Origin: Pseudomonadota bacterium
Lineage (GTDB): Bacteria > Pseudomonadota > Gammaproteobacteria > Burkholderiales > Burkholderiaceae_C
Reading direction: 5' to 3'
Length of the DNA stretch: 64,000 nucleotides
NCBI GenBank assembly: GCA_018241405.1
Contig: JAFEDY010000014.1
Span: 1-64,000, forward strand
The translations under genes and the position numbers were made by a program. Within the stretch, counting starts at the first letter, position 1. Each line of letters begins with the position of its first letter. Below, piece after piece: positions 27,048 through 37,958 of this stretch. The notes under the pieces were generated by a model. The model was not told the DNA's origin. It did no database searches and worked only from the letters and a program-made list of their open reading frames with translations.

Positions 27048-28241
27048 TCAGCCTGCAGCGCGCCTTTGCAAAATCTCGAAAGCCGGCAGTTGCTTGCCCT
27101 CCAGCACCTCCAGGAAGGCGCCCCCGCCGGTCGAGATATAGCCCATGTCCTTCTCGATGCCGTACTTGGCAATGGCCGCCAGCGTGTCGCCGCCGCCGGC
27201 AATGCTGAACGCGCTGGACGCGGCAATGGCCTGGGCAATGGCCTGGGTGCCGCCCGCGAACTGGTCGAATTCGAACACGCCCACCGGGCCGTTCCAGACA
27301 ATGGTGCCGGCGGCCTTGAGCTGCACGGCCAGCTGGGCAGCAGTCTCGGGACCGATGTCCAGGATCAGGTCGTCCTCGGCCACCTCGGTGGCCTTTTTCA
27401 CGGTGGCGGGCGCGTCGGCAGCGAAGGCCTTGGCGGTGACCACGTCGGTGGGGATGGGCACGGCGGCGCCGCGCGCGGCCATGGCGGCAATCACCGCCTT
27501 GGCCTCGCCCACCAGATCGGGCTCGGCCAGGCTCTTGCCGATCGGCAGGCCCGCGGCCAGCATGAAGGTGTTGGCGATGCCGCCGCCGACGATCAGGCCG
27601 TCCACGTTCTTCGCCAGGCTTTGCAATATGGTCAGCTTGGTCGAGACCTTGGAGCCGGCGACGATGGCCACCAGCGGGCGCTTCGGATTTGCCAGCGCGG
27701 TTTGAATCGCGTCGATCTCGGCGGCCAGCAGCGGGCCGGCGCAGGCGGTCTTGGCATATTCGGCAATGCCGTAGGTCGTGCCCTCGGCGCGGTGGGCGGT
27801 GCCGAAGGCGTCGTTCACATAGATGTCGCACAGCTGGGCCATCTTCTGCGCCAGCTCAGGGCTGTTCTTTTTCTCGCCCTTGTTGACGCGGCAGTTTTCC
27901 AGCAGCACGACCTGGCCAGGCTGCACGCTCACGCCATCGACCCAGTTGGCGAGCAGCGGCACCTCGCGGCCCAGCAGCTCGGACAGGCGTAGCGCCACGG
28001 GGGCGAGCGAATCCTGGGGCTTGAACTCGCCCTCGGTCGGGCGGCCCAGGTGGCTGGTCACCATGACGGCGGCGCCGGCATCGAGCGCCATTTGTATGCA
28101 GGGCACGGATGCGCGGATGCGCGTGTCCTCGGTGATGCGGCCGGCATCGTCCTGCGGCACGTTGAGGTCGGCGCGGATGAATACGCGCTGGCCGCGGGCC
28201 TGGCCCTGGGCGCAGAGGTCGGAGAAGCGAAGAATATGCAT
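27048..28241 (-). CDS. pgk: Phosphoglycerate kinase
   Basis: Pgk transfers phosphate between 1,3-bisphosphoglycerate and ADP in glycolysis. The protein has 397 aa, the normal length. Substrate-binding RADLNVP is near the N-terminus, followed by [12 protein letters not shown], and the nucleotide-site region GGGDTLAAI lies toward the end. The start at 28241 ([13 protein letters not shown]) was chosen; an in-frame ATG 12 codons upstream gives non-family sequence. It is not linked to gap or tkt in this window. Confidence 0.97.
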   Translation of the reverse strand: MHILRFSDLCAQGQARGQRVFIRADLNVPQDDAGRITEDTRIRASVPCIQMALDAGAAVMVTSHLGRPTEGEFKPQDSLAPVALRLSELLGREVPLLANWVDGVSVQPGQVVLLENCRVNKGEKKNSPELAQKMAQLCDIYVNDAFGTAHRAEGTTYGIAEYAKTACAGPLLAAEIDAIQTALANPKRPLVAIVAGSKVSTKLTILQSLAKNVDGLIVGGGIANTFMLAAGLPIGKSLAEPDLVGEAKAVIAAMAARGAAVPIPTDVVTAKAFAADAPATVKKATEVAEDDLILDIGPETAAQLAVQLKAAGTIVWNGPVGVFEFDQFAGGTQAIAQAIAASSAFSIAGGGDTLAAIAKYGIEKDMGYISTGGGAFLEVLEGKQLPAFEILQRRAAG

Positions 28242-28311
28242 GGCGGGTTGTGTGGTGGGATGAAAATCGCGCCGCATTGTAGGCGGCGTCGTAACCGCCT
28301 CGTAACCCAGC

Positions 28312-28647
28312 TCACCAACCCCAACCGATGTGAAGGGGCAGGTATAGCGCCATGCCCACGACGATGGTGCCCAGAATGTCGCGCCGCCAGAAGTAGTAGG
28401 CGGATGCGGCTAAGACGGCGGGCAGGCGCGCGTCCTTCAACGTCTGGATCAGCGCGCCCTGGGTCATGAGCAGCTCGGGCGCGATCACGGCGGCCAGCGC
28501 CGCCAGCGGCGCGTATTTGAGGCCGCGCCGCAGCCAGTCGGGCATGGGCAGTTCGCGCTCGGGGATCATGAAGAACGCGCGCGTGACCAGGGTGATGGCC
28601 GCCAGCCCCAGGATGGCGATGAGGGGCGTGAGCCATTCGCCGTTCAT
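28312..28647 (-). CDS. azlD: AzlD-family branched-chain amino-acid exporter subunit
   Basis: A 111-aa membrane protein with about four hydrophobic segments. The AzlD family pairs with AzlC to export branched-chain amino acids. [37 protein letters not shown] is typical of the family in order and spacing. Its start overlaps the end of azlC by 4 bp, so the two subunits are made together. Confidence 0.9.
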   Translation of the reverse strand: MNGEWLTPLIAILGLAAITLVTRAFFMIPERELPMPDWLRRGLKYAPLAALAAVIAPELLMTQGALIQTLKDARLPAVLAASAYYFWRRDILGTIVVGMALYLPLHIGWGW

Positions 28648-29393
28648 GAGCCACCCCCCGCGGCGCGGACACGCGCCCGCCGCAGCGCGCGCTCGCCCGA
28701 CTCCATGGCCAGCCCGGCCGCCACGGCCGCGGCAATGGCCACCAGGATGTTGAGCTTGAGCGGCAGCGCGAAGGCGGCCACCGCCGCCGTGCAGGCCACG
28801 GCCGTCGCCAGCCAGCTGGCGCGGTCGGCCAGCATGGACAGCAGAATGCCCAGCAGCGCCAGCACCCCGGCAAAGCCCAGGCCCCAGGACAGTGGTATGG
28901 CGTTGGCCAGGACGATGCCGGCCACCGACGGCACCTGCCAGGCCAGCCAGTTGGTCGTGGCCGCGCCCCAGAAATACGGCACCTGCGCGGGATCGGGCCG
29001 CGGCGTGGGAAAGCGCCGCATGAAGGCCACGAAGATCACATCGCCGCTGAAGTAGCCCAGCACCAGCCGGTGCCGCCGCGGCAGCTGGGCGAAGTAGCCG
29101 CGCCACATGCTGCTGAATATGACGAAGCGCAGGTTCACGCACGCGGCCGTGAGCCATATCACCCACAGCGGTGCGCCCGCCACCATCAGCGGCAGCACGG
29201 CCAGCTGGGCGCTGCCCGCGTACACGGTGAGCGACATGAACAGCGCCAGCGGCGTGGACATGCCGCCCTTGACCATGGCCACGCCCGTGACCAGGCCCCA
29301 GGCACCTATGCCCAGGCCGGTACCCAGCATGTCGGTGGCGCCCTGGCGAAAGGACGGGTCGCGCAGCTGGCTGCGCCAGGCCGCAAGGCTCAT
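28644..29393 (-). CDS. azlC: AzlC-family branched-chain amino-acid exporter subunit
   Basis: A 249-aa inner-membrane protein and the large subunit of the AzlCD exporter. Family blocks are [31 protein letters not shown] and [14 protein letters not shown]. It overlaps fmt upstream and azlD downstream by 4 bp each, giving the translationally coupled set fmt-azlC-azlD. Confidence 0.92.
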   Translation of the reverse strand: MSLAAWRSQLRDPSFRQGATDMLGTGLGIGAWGLVTGVAMVKGGMSTPLALFMSLTVYAGSAQLAVLPLMVAGAPLWVIWLTAACVNLRFVIFSSMWRGYFAQLPRRHRLVLGYFSGDVIFVAFMRRFPTPRPDPAQVPYFWGAATTNWLAWQVPSVAGIVLANAIPLSWGLGFAGVLALLGILLSMLADRASWLATAVACTAAVAAFALPLKLNILVAIAAAVAAGLAMESGERALRRARVRAAGGGS

Positions 29394-30361
29394 GCGCCGC
29401 CGCCGAGCACCATGCCCGGCGCCAGTGCGAAGCCGTGCAGAAACTGGGCCGCCGGCAGGCGCTTGCCGCCGGCGCGCTGCAAGGCCCTCAGCTGCAGCAC
29501 AGTGCCCGCGCCGCAGGCCACGCTGATGCCGCCATCGTCTATCAATAAAATCTGGCCACAGGCCGCATCTTTCGGGCGCTGGCAGCTATCTATTTCGCAG
29601 TCCCAGATTTTGATGGGGTCGGCACCGAGCTGGGTACTGGCGCCGGGAAAGGGGTCGAAGGCGCGCACGCGCCGGGCGATCACCGTGGCGCTCTGGCGCC
29701 AGTCGATCAGGCTCTCGGCCTTGGCTATCTTGTGCGCGTAGGTCACGCCCTCGGTGGGTTGCGCCGTGGCCGTCAGTGTGCCGGCAGCGGCCTGCCGCAG
29801 TGCCTGCACGATCAGCCGCCCGCCCAGCTGCGCCAGCCGGTCGTGCAACGTGGCCGTGGTGTCGGTGGGGGGTACGGCGGTTTTCTCGATGAGCAGCATG
29901 TCACCCGTGTCCAGGCCGGCGTCCATCTGCATGATGGTCACGCCGGTCTCCGGGTCGCCGGCCTCTATGGCGCGGTGTATGGGCGCGGCGCCGCGCCAGC
30001 GCGGCAGCAGGCTGGCGTGGATGTTGAGACAGCCGAGCCGAGGCATGTCGAGCACCCATTGCGGCAGGATCAGCCCATAGGCCGCCACCACCATCACGTC
30101 GGCCTGCGCCGCGGCGATGGCATCGCGGGCGGCAGCCGCGTCCTCGGGGTACTTGCCGTCCAGGCGCAGGCTTTGCGGCTGCGCGACGGCAATGCCGTGC
30201 GCGAGCGCGCATTGTTTGACGGGCGAGGCCTGCAGCTTCATGCCGCGGCCGGCGGGGCGGTCGGGTTGGGTCAGCACCAGGGGCACGGTGAAACCTGCGG
30301 CCAGCAGGCTTTCCAGGGCCACACGCGCAAACTCGGGCGTGCCGGCAAAAATGACTTTCAT
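29390..30361 (-). CDS. fmt: Methionyl-tRNA formyltransferase
   Basis: Fmt formylates initiator Met-tRNA using 10-formyl-THF. The protein has 323 aa. The N-terminal Rossmann domain starts [12 protein letters not shown]. The catalytic block [20 protein letters not shown] (Asn, His) and the loop [10 protein letters not shown] are intact. The C-terminal OB-like domain ends [16 protein letters not shown] stretch in that domain (29540-29602; protein [21 protein letters not shown]) carries the dispersed repeat core GCGCTGGCAGCTATC in antisense, so a repeat appears to have been absorbed in frame in a variable loop. def lies further upstream on the same strand. Confidence 0.96.
   Translation of the reverse strand: MKVIFAGTPEFARVALESLLAAGFTVPLVLTQPDRPAGRGMKLQASPVKQCALAHGIAVAQPQSLRLDGKYPEDAAAARDAIAAAQADVMVVAAYGLILPQWVLDMPRLGCLNIHASLLPRWRGAAPIHRAIEAGDPETGVTIMQMDAGLDTGDMLLIEKTAVPPTDTTATLHDRLAQLGGRLIVQALRQAAAGTLTATAQPTEGVTYAHKIAKAESLIDWRQSATVIARRVRAFDPFPGASTQLGADPIKIWDCEIDSCQRPKDAACGQILLIDDGGISVACGAGTVLQLRALQRAGGKRLPAAQFLHGFALAPGMVLGGGA
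29540..29602. repeat. Dispersed repeat copy 2, inside fmt
   Basis: CTATCAATAAAAT at 29540-29552 and GCGCTGGCAGCTATC at 29576-29590, followed by TATTTCGC, match the intergenic repeat at 15240-15254 over 15 nt. It is read in frame as part of the C-terminal domain of Fmt. Confidence 0.6.
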
Positions 30362-30379
30362 GGGGGGCAGTAAAGGTGA

Positions 30380-30886
30380 TTAGCGGTGCGGATCGCGGTC
30401 GTTCAGGCGCTCGTCGGTGAACATCACGCGCCGCACCACGCCCTCGGGGTCGAGGTGCACATGGGCCTGGCGCGGATTGCCATTGTCCAGGATGCGGTAG
30501 GTCCAGATATCGCCGTTGAAGCGTGCCACCTTCTCCACTCGCGCGGGCGGGCCGAACATGCGCCGCACGTCATCGCGCCGATCCACGTCATTGCGCAGCG
30601 CCTGGAAACTTTCGAGCGTCAGCACCTGGGTGACGCCCACCAGGCGCCGCTCTGCGTCGAAATCCATGCGGTAGACCTGCGGGCCCGCGGGCTGGCGGCT
30701 GTAGAGCAGGCGCTCGCCGCCGCCGGGCAGCGGCTCGGTCAGCGTGGGGCGGCCCATGGAGCGCAGGATGTCGGCCTCGGGCGTGCCGGGCTTCTGCCAT
30801 TCGGGCACGGCGCAGCCCGCCAGCAGCGCGGCCAGCGCCAGGCCCGCCGCGCTGCGGCGCCAGGGTGGCGCCGGCAACGGGCTCAT
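30380..30886 (-). CDS. Small lipoprotein with SmpA/OmlA-like fold
   Basis: A 168-aa protein. The N-terminus is [15 protein letters not shown] then a hydrophobic core and the lipobox [42 protein letters not shown] resembles the BamE/SmpA-type repeat, which occurs twice (again [25 protein letters not shown]). An outer-membrane anchor role is inferred. The ATG at 30886 overlaps the def stop by 4 bp. Confidence 0.72.
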   Translation of the reverse strand: MSPLPAPPWRRSAAGLALAALLAGCAVPEWQKPGTPEADILRSMGRPTLTEPLPGGGERLLYSRQPAGPQVYRMDFDAERRLVGVTQVLTLESFQALRNDVDRRDDVRRMFGPPARVEKVARFNGDIWTYRILDNGNPRQAHVHLDPEGVVRRVMFTDERLNDRDPHR

Positions 30887-31398
30887 ACGCCCGCCGTCTG
30901 CTGTTTTTGCTGCTTGAGCAGCTTGGTCTTGATGCGGTTGCGCTTGAGCGGCGAGAGGTATTCCACGAACACCTTGCCCAGCAGGTGGTCCATCTCGTGC
31001 TGTATGCACACGGCCAGCAGGTCCTCGGCCTCGATGATGCGCTCCTTTCCGTCGCGGTCCAGGGCGCGTGCATGCACGGCCAGCGCGCGCTCCACGCCGT
31101 CGTAGATGCCGGGCACGGACAGGCAGCCCTCGTCGCCCACGCGCGTCTCGGGGCTGGCCCAGACGATCTCGGGGTTGATCAGCACCAGGGGCTGGTCGCG
31201 CTCCTCCGAGACATCGATGACCACGATGCGCTCATGTACGTCCACCTGGGTGGCGGCCAGGCCAATGCCGTGGGCGTCGTACATGGTGGCGAACATGTCG
31301 TCCACGATGGCGCGCACGCGCTCATCGACGGTGGCGACGGGCTTGGCGAGCTTGTGCAGGCGGGGATCGGGGTAGCAGAGAATGGGAAGAATGGCCAT
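30883..31398 (-). CDS. def: Peptide deformylase
   Basis: Def removes the N-formyl group from new proteins, the reverse partner of Fmt. The protein has 171 aa. The three motifs are intact: GIGLAATQ (44-51), EGCLSVPG (C92 metal ligand) and QHEMDHL (H134, E135, H138). The usual def-fmt pairing is interrupted only by the lipoprotein gene, all on the minus strand. Confidence 0.97.
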   Translation of the reverse strand: MAILPILCYPDPRLHKLAKPVATVDERVRAIVDDMFATMYDAHGIGLAATQVDVHERIVVIDVSEERDQPLVLINPEIVWASPETRVGDEGCLSVPGIYDGVERALAVHARALDRDGKERIIEAEDLLAVCIQHEMDHLLGKVFVEYLSPLKRNRIKTKLLKQQKQQTAGV

Positions 31399-31579
31399 GG
31401 CGCGGAGGTCCGAATGTCGTTATTTTCGCCACTTTTGCCGCGGGATGCCGACGGCGCCATCAATAATCGTTGCCCATTCAAGGGCTTGGGCACAAAATCT
31501 CAAATAGTTTTTTCAGTATCTAAGGCAGTTTCTTTTGTAACAACAAACTTTGCTGCCGGCGAAAGAGGGACGCATTCCC

Positions 31580-32800
31580 ATGCATGACAAGAGAAACGAT
31601 ATGAAGGCCCTGGCCCGGGCGGGCGCAAACACGCTCGCGGCGCTGGCCCTTGGCGCCCTGCTGGTGCCTGCGTCCCAGGCCCAGCACCACCCGGTCACGG
31701 CGCAGCAGCGCGCCGAGGCACAGCAGGTGGCGGCGCGCGGCGTTCCGGTGTCGGAGCTGGCGCCGAACGCGCCCGAGACCTATGTGGTCAAGCGCGGCGA
31801 CACACTATGGGGTATTTCCGGCATGTACCTGCAGCGCCCCTGGCGCTGGCCCGAGCTGTGGGGCATGAACCTGCAGCAGATTGCCAATCCGCACCGGATC
31901 TATCCTGGGCAGACCCTGTATCTTGAGAAGGCCGAGGGTTACGCGCGCCTGCGCACCAGTCCCGCCGGCACGGCCGAGGCCGAAACCGTGACCGTGCGCG
32001 TGTCGCCGCGCACGCGCTATGACAGCCTGGCCGATACGGCCCTGCCCACCTTGAAGATGCACCTGATCGAGCCTTTCCTGGTGCAGCCCCTGGTGGTGGA
32101 CGAGCCGACGCTGGCGCAGGCGCCGCGCATCGTCGCCACGCGCGACGAGCGCGTCATCATGGCCAGCGGCGACCGCGCCTATGTGCGCGGCCCCCAGGGC
32201 AATCCTCTGGAGCTGGAGCCCGGTGTGTCGCGCGAGTACCGGGTATTTCGCAATGTCGTGGCGCTCAAGGATCCCGACACCGGCGCGGTGCTCGGCCACG
32301 AGGCGCAGTACCTCGGCCGCGCCGAGCTGGTGCGCGGCGAGGCCATAGAGCCCTCGCCCGACGGCAAGGAGGCGGAGATCGTTCCCGCCACGGTGGACCT
32401 GTCCGGTGCCAAGGAGGCCATGCGCCCGGGGGACCGCCTGCTGCCCGCGCCTCAGCGCAGCTTTGTCAGCTTCGTCCCGCATGCGCCGCAGCTGCCCGTG
32501 CAGGCCAGCGTGGTGTCCATCTACGGCAGCGACGCCGTGGCCAATGCCGGGCAAAACCAGGTCGTCACCATCAACCGCGGCACCCAGGACGGCATGGATG
32601 CCGGCCTGGTGCTGCAGCTGCGCACCCGGGGCGAGCGCATCAAGGACAAGACCGACGCGGACCGCACCATGATCCGCCTGCCCAGCGAGGCCAATGGCCT
32701 GGCCATGGTGTTCCTGGCCTTCGAGCGCGTGTCCTACGCGCTGATCCTGCAGACCGACCGCGGCGTGCGCGTGGGCGACCGCCTGGTCAACCCCGAGTAG
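31580..32800 (+). CDS. Secreted LysM-domain protein
   Basis: A 406-aa exported protein. The signal peptide ends near PASQA. The LysM motif follows: YVVKRGDTLWGISGMYLQRPWRWPELWGMN, then NPHRIYPGQTLYL, binding peptidoglycan. The remaining 290 residues are beta-rich with no domain I can name. GAGGGA at 31565-31570 supports the ATG at 31580. It lies directly upstream of dprA and divergent from def, an order seen in other betaproteobacteria. A role at the envelope is inferred. Confidence 0.87.
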   Translation: MHDKRNDMKALARAGANTLAALALGALLVPASQAQHHPVTAQQRAEAQQVAARGVPVSELAPNAPETYVVKRGDTLWGISGMYLQRPWRWPELWGMNLQQIANPHRIYPGQTLYLEKAEGYARLRTSPAGTAEAETVTVRVSPRTRYDSLADTALPTLKMHLIEPFLVQPLVVDEPTLAQAPRIVATRDERVIMASGDRAYVRGPQGNPLELEPGVSREYRVFRNVVALKDPDTGAVLGHEAQYLGRAELVRGEAIEPSPDGKEAEIVPATVDLSGAKEAMRPGDRLLPAPQRSFVSFVPHAPQLPVQASVVSIYGSDAVANAGQNQVVTINRGTQDGMDAGLVLQLRTRGERIKDKTDADRTMIRLPSEANGLAMVFLAFERVSYALILQTDRGVRVGDRLVNPE

Positions 32801-32832
32801 GCCGGCGGGCCGACCGGGTCCACGCAGCGCCC

Positions 32833-33981
32833 ATGAACCGCGACGAACTGGCCGCCTGGCTGCGCCTGGCCCTCACGCCCGGCGTGGGCAATGGCGCGGC
32901 GCGGCGCCTGCTAGCCGCCTTCGGTCTGCCGCAGGCCGTCTTTACGCAGGGTGAAGACGCCTGGCGGGCCTGCGTCACGGCCGCCCAGGCGCGCGCACTG
33001 GCCAGTCTGCCCGAGGAACTGGATGCGCTGCTGGAGCAGACCTGGCAGTGGCTACAGCCCGACGCCGAGCCCGCGCGCGCCATCGTCACGCTGGGCGATG
33101 CGGCCTACCCCCCGGCGCTGCTGGCCACCGAGGACCCGCCGCTGCTCCTGTACCTGCTGGGCGCGTCGCGCTTTGTCACGGACCGGCCGTTTGCGCCGCC
33201 GCGCTGCCTGGCCATGGTGGGCAGCCGCAACCCGACGGCCCAGGGGGCCGACCACGCGCGGCAGTTTGCGCGCACGCTGCGCGCTGCCGGCTTGACCATC
33301 GTCTCTGGCCTGGCCCTGGGCGTGGACGCGGCGGCCCATGAGGGCGCGCTGCAGGGCGCGCCCGACCCGGACACGCCGGCCACCATCGCCGTCGTCGGCA
33401 CCGGGCTGGACCGGGTCTATCCACGAGCCAACCAGGATCTGGCCCACCGCATCGCACGCCACGGCCTGCTGGTCAGCGAATACCCGCTGGGCACGCCGCC
33501 GCTGCCGGCCAACTTTCCCAAGCGCAACCGCATCATCGCCGGCCTGTCGCAGGGCACGCTGGTGGTGGAGGCGGCGCTGCAGTCGGGTTCGCTGATCACG
33601 GCGCGCCTGGCGTCCGAGCAGGGGCGCGAGGTGTTCGCCATACCCGGCTCCATCCACGCGCCGCAGTCGCGCGGCTGCCATGCGCTGCTGCGCCAGGGCG
33701 CCAAGCTGGTGGAGACGGCGCAGGACGTGCTGGAGGAATTGCGTCTGCCGGCCGCTGCAGCCGCAGCCCAGGCGCCAGCGAACGCGACGCCGCCCCCCGC
33801 CGCGCCAGCGCAGCAGGAGGTGCTGGATGCGCTGGGCTTCGACCCGCTAGGGCTGGACGCGCTTGTTGCGCGCACCGGGCTCGACGCCGCGACGCTGCAG
33901 GTACGGCTGCTGGAACTGGAGTTGGAGGGCCAGGTGGCGCGGCTGCCGGGCGGCTTGTTTCAGCGCGTTGGAAGCGCGTGA
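32833..33981 (+). CDS. dprA: DprA/Smf, DNA-processing protein
   Basis: DprA binds incoming single-stranded DNA during transformation and loads RecA. The protein has 382 aa. The Rossmann-like core contains VGSRNPTAQGADHARQFA, TIVSGLALGVDAAAHEGAL, VYPRANQDLAHRI and FPKRNRIIAGLSQGTLVVEA. The C-terminal winged helix (VLDALGFDPLGLDALVARTGL) follows an Ala/Pro linker. Its presence is consistent with competence. The gene begins 33 bp after the LysM gene. Confidence 0.96.
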   Translation: MNRDELAAWLRLALTPGVGNGAARRLLAAFGLPQAVFTQGEDAWRACVTAAQARALASLPEELDALLEQTWQWLQPDAEPARAIVTLGDAAYPPALLATEDPPLLLYLLGASRFVTDRPFAPPRCLAMVGSRNPTAQGADHARQFARTLRAAGLTIVSGLALGVDAAAHEGALQGAPDPDTPATIAVVGTGLDRVYPRANQDLAHRIARHGLLVSEYPLGTPPLPANFPKRNRIIAGLSQGTLVVEAALQSGSLITARLASEQGREVFAIPGSIHAPQSRGCHALLRQGAKLVETAQDVLEELRLPAAAAAAQAPANATPPPAAPAQQEVLDALGFDPLGLDALVARTGLDAATLQVRLLELELEGQVARLPGGLFQRVGSA

Positions 33982-33994
33982 GTGGCAATGTACG

Positions 33995-34023
33995 AAAGCG
34001 CGAGCAGCTATTAATTTTGATGT
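33995..34023. repeat. Fragment of dispersed AGCTATTAAT-type repeat between dprA and argC
   Basis: GAGCAGCTATTAATTTTGAT lies between the convergent dprA and argC. It resembles the AT-rich arm of the repeats at 15240 and 41029. The match is short. Confidence 0.4.
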
Positions 34024-34956
34024 CTACAGCCCCAGCATCAGCTTGAGGTTCTGCACCGCTGCACCGCTGGCGCCCTTGCCCAGATTGTCCAGGCGCGCCA
34101 CCAGCACGGCGTGGCGGTAGGCCTCGTTGGCGTACACGCGCAGCTCCAGCCGGTTGCTGTCGTTGAGCGCCAGCGCGTCGAGCTTGCCGTCCTCCGTGGG
34201 CGGCAGCACCTTCACCCACTGCTCGGGCGTGTTGCTCTTGGCGTAGTGCGCGGTCAGCGCGTCGTGCAGGTCGGCGGCCTTCGGGCTGCCGGGCAGCAAA
34301 TCCAGGTGCAGCGGCAGCTCCACCAGCATGCCCTGGCGGAAATTGCCCACCGCGGGGATGAAGATGGGCCGGCGCGTCAGGCCCGTGTACCTCATGATCT
34401 CGGGCAGGTGCTTGTGCGCCAGGCCCAGGGCGTAGAGCTCGAAAGGCGCGGCCTGGCCGGCCTCATAGGCCTCGATCATCGTGCGCCCGCCGCCCGAATA
34501 ACCGCTCACCGAGGGCAGGGCCAACGGGTGGTCGGCGGGCACCAGGCCGGCATCGACCAGGGGGCGCAGGAGCGCGATGGCGCCCGTGGCGTAACAGCCG
34601 GGATTGGCCACGCGCGTAGCGGAGCGCACGGCGTCGCGCTGGCCCGCAGTCAGCTCGGGAAAGCCAAACACCCAGCCCGGTGCGGTGCGGTGGGCGGTGG
34701 AGGCGTCGATGATCTTGATGGCGCGGCCGGTCTCTGCAGTGATGGCGTCCACCAGGGCCGCGGTTTCGCGCGCGGCGTCGTCGTGCAGGCACAGCACCAC
34801 CAGGTCCACGCCGGCGATCAGGTCGCGCTTGGCCCTGGCGTCCTTGCGCAACTCAGGGACAATGCTGACCAGCTCGACGCCAGTCATGGCCTGCAAGCGT
34901 TCACGGATCTGCAGGCCGGTGGTGCCTGCCTCGCCATCAATAAATACCTTGGGCAT
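34024..34956 (-). CDS. argC: N-acetyl-gamma-glutamyl-phosphate reductase, type 2
   Basis: ArgC reduces N-acetylglutamyl-phosphate to the semialdehyde in arginine synthesis. The protein has 310 aa, the shorter type 2 family. The N-terminus is [16 protein letters not shown]; the catalytic cysteine is C121 in [23 protein letters not shown] is the family's conserved His block. It is convergent with dprA and divergent from sucC. Confidence 0.96.
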   Translation of the reverse strand: MPKVFIDGEAGTTGLQIRERLQAMTGVELVSIVPELRKDARAKRDLIAGVDLVVLCLHDDAARETAALVDAITAETGRAIKIIDASTAHRTAPGWVFGFPELTAGQRDAVRSATRVANPGCYATGAIALLRPLVDAGLVPADHPLALPSVSGYSGGGRTMIEAYEAGQAAPFELYALGLAHKHLPEIMRYTGLTRRPIFIPAVGNFRQGMLVELPLHLDLLPGSPKAADLHDALTAHYAKSNTPEQWVKVLPPTEDGKLDALALNDSNRLELRVYANEAYRHAVLVARLDNLGKGASGAAVQNLKLMLGL

Positions 34957-35129
34957 CGAAGACCTCCTGCTGGGAGCCGACTGGGAGCGGCAGCCGGCTG
35001 TACGTTATCACCACATCAATGATGCATTGCAACATAATACAATTGCCGGCTGCCAATCCCGGGTAGTCGGAAATCTCCGCGCTTCGGCAGAACGGGTACA
35101 AACACCATCCTTCCCCTGAGAGAGACCTC

Positions 35130-36290
<1,161 letters not shown>

Positions 36291-36307
36291 GCCCTGGAGA
36301 GAGCAAC

Positions 36308-37201
36308 ATGTCCATCTACATCAATAAAGACACCAAGGTCATCACCCAGGGCATCACCGGTAAGACCGGTCAGTTCCACACCGAGAAGTGCCAGGAATAC
36401 GCCAACGGCAAGAACTGCTTCGTGGCCGGTGTGAACCCCAAGAAGGCCGGCGAGTCGATCTTCAACATTCCGATCTACTCGACGGTCAAGGAAGCCGCGC
36501 AGCAGACCGGCGCCACCGTGTCGGTGATCTACGTGCCTCCGGCCGGCGCCGCCGCCGCCATTCTGGAAGCCGTCGAGGCCGACCTGGACCTGGCCATTTG
36601 CATCACTGAAGGCATTCCGGTGCGCGACATGCTCGAAGTGCGCAACAAGATGCGCGCCAAGGAAGCCGCCGGTGGCAAGCGCACGCTGCTGCTGGGCCCC
36701 AACTGCCCCGGCCTGATCACGCCCGACGAGATCAAGATCGGCATCATGCCCGGCCATATCCACCGCAAGGGCCGTATCGGCGTGGTCAGCCGCTCGGGCA
36801 CCCTGACCTATGAAGCCGTGGCCATGCTGACCGAAGTGGGCCTGGGCCAATCCAGCGCCGTGGGCATTGGTGGCGACCCGATCAATGGCTTGAAGCACAT
36901 CGACGTCATGAAGGCCTTCAACGATGACCCCGACACCGACGCCGTGATCATGATCGGCGAGATCGGCGGTCCCGATGAAGCCGAGGCCGCGCAGTGGTGC
37001 AAGGCGAACATGAAGAAACCCGTGGTCGGCTTCATCGCCGGCGTCACCGCCCCCCCGGGCAAGCGCATGGGCCACGCCGGCGCGCTGATCTCGGGCGGCG
37101 CCGACACGGCCGACGCCAAGCTGGCCATCATGGAAGAGTGCGGCTTCACGATCACGCGCAACCCCTCCGAGATGGGTCGCCTGCTCAAGAGCCTGCTGTA
37201 A
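36308..37201 (+). CDS. sucD: Succinyl-CoA synthetase alpha subunit
   Basis: SucD carries the CoA-binding site and the phosphorylated histidine. The protein has 297 aa. [19 protein letters not shown] is the N-terminal Rossmann segment. [23 protein letters not shown] and the phospho-His region [10 protein letters not shown] are present. GGAGAG at about 36297 precedes the ATG. It forms the sucCD operon, ended by the hairpin at 37315-37346. Confidence 0.98.
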   Translation: MSIYINKDTKVITQGITGKTGQFHTEKCQEYANGKNCFVAGVNPKKAGESIFNIPIYSTVKEAAQQTGATVSVIYVPPAGAAAAILEAVEADLDLAICITEGIPVRDMLEVRNKMRAKEAAGGKRTLLLGPNCPGLITPDEIKIGIMPGHIHRKGRIGVVSRSGTLTYEAVAMLTEVGLGQSSAVGIGGDPINGLKHIDVMKAFNDDPDTDAVIMIGEIGGPDEAEAAQWCKANMKKPVVGFIAGVTAPPGKRMGHAGALISGGADTADAKLAIMEECGFTITRNPSEMGRLLKSLL

Positions 37202-37314
37202 TCGCAAGGCTTGGGATGCCCCGGCGGGCGCCCAGACTACACCGCTGAGGTTACGCAAATATGCGCACGCCTGCGCGGCGTGACCTCTCTACACTGCGGG
37301 CTCCGCCGCCAACG

Positions 37315-37346
37315 AAGCGCCAGTCTGGCATCCCAGGCTGGCGCTT
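37315..37346 (+). terminator. Likely sucCD terminator
   Basis: AAGCGCCAG (37315-37323) and CTGGCGCTT (37338-37346) form a perfect 9-bp stem with a 14-nt loop, followed by TGTTCAT. Confidence 0.7.
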
Positions 37347-37370
37347 TGTTCATAAATCACTGGAACCACC

Positions 37371-37776
37371 AAGGAGTTTCTGAGCACTGCCGATTTCTGG
37401 ATCGGATGGGTGAAGATCATCTGGATCAACACCATTCTTTCGGGTGACAACGCCGTCGTCATCGCCCTGGTGGCGCGCTCAACGCCCTCCGAGCAGCAGA
37501 AAAAGGCCGTGCGCTTCGGCTCCGGTGCGGCCGTGGTGCTGCGTATCGTGCTCACCGTCGTGGCGGCCTGGCTGCTGGAGCTTTCTTACCTGCAGAGCGT
37601 CGGGGCATCCTGCTGCTGTGCATTGGCTACCAACTGCTGAGCGGCGATGAGGAGGGGGAGGATGAGTCCAAGGCCACCAGCGGCATGATGGCCGCCATCC
37701 ATACCATCCTGATCGCCGACCTGGTGATGAGCCTGGACAACGTGATCGCCGTGGCCGCCACGGCCCAGGGTGGATG
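37371..37776 (+). pseudogene. terC-family pseudogene, frameshifted and truncated
   Basis: AAGGAG at 37371-37376 is followed by sequence reading WIGWVKIIWINTILSGDNAVVIALVARSTPSEQQKKA, the N-terminal half of a TerC/YjbE membrane protein. After LSYLQSVG the frame is lost at GGGG (37602-37605). In another frame it continues ILLLCIGYQLLSGDEEGE, then IADLVMSLDNVIAVAATAQG, which is collinear with TerC. One missing base in the G run explains the shift. After AQG the remaining third of the gene is absent, and no ATG is left at the 5' end. An intact paralogue lies at 42904-43641. Confidence 0.85.
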
Positions 37777-37958
37777 AAAAAAACTGCCGTAGCGGGCCCA
37801 ATTTTTACCCGGCCGGCCTCCAGATCGCCGGCACCTCGTCTATGATGCGCACCTTGTATGTAACTGATTGCATCAGACGGTGGCATGGTGGCTTTGCAGC
37901 AGACGCTCGTGAACAGGCAGGACTTGGCCGGTGCCGCCGCATTCGGAGAGGCAGTCCC
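37777..37958 (+). promoter_or_regulatory. Intergenic region carrying the likely promoter of the PP2C-FHA-hydrolase genes
   Basis: About 180 bp between the broken terC and the phosphatase gene. It includes an A7 run at about 37779, GTAGCGGGCCC near 37787 (reverse of GGGCCCGCTAC near 20719), and the ribosome-binding site GGAGAGG at about 37945. No exact -35/-10 pair is assigned. Confidence 0.4.

Noticed and set aside
37202..37370. Second Mn riboswitch before the broken terC
   Set aside because: I looked for GGGGAGTAGC and GACCTTT in this interval and found neither; only the sucD terminator is present.
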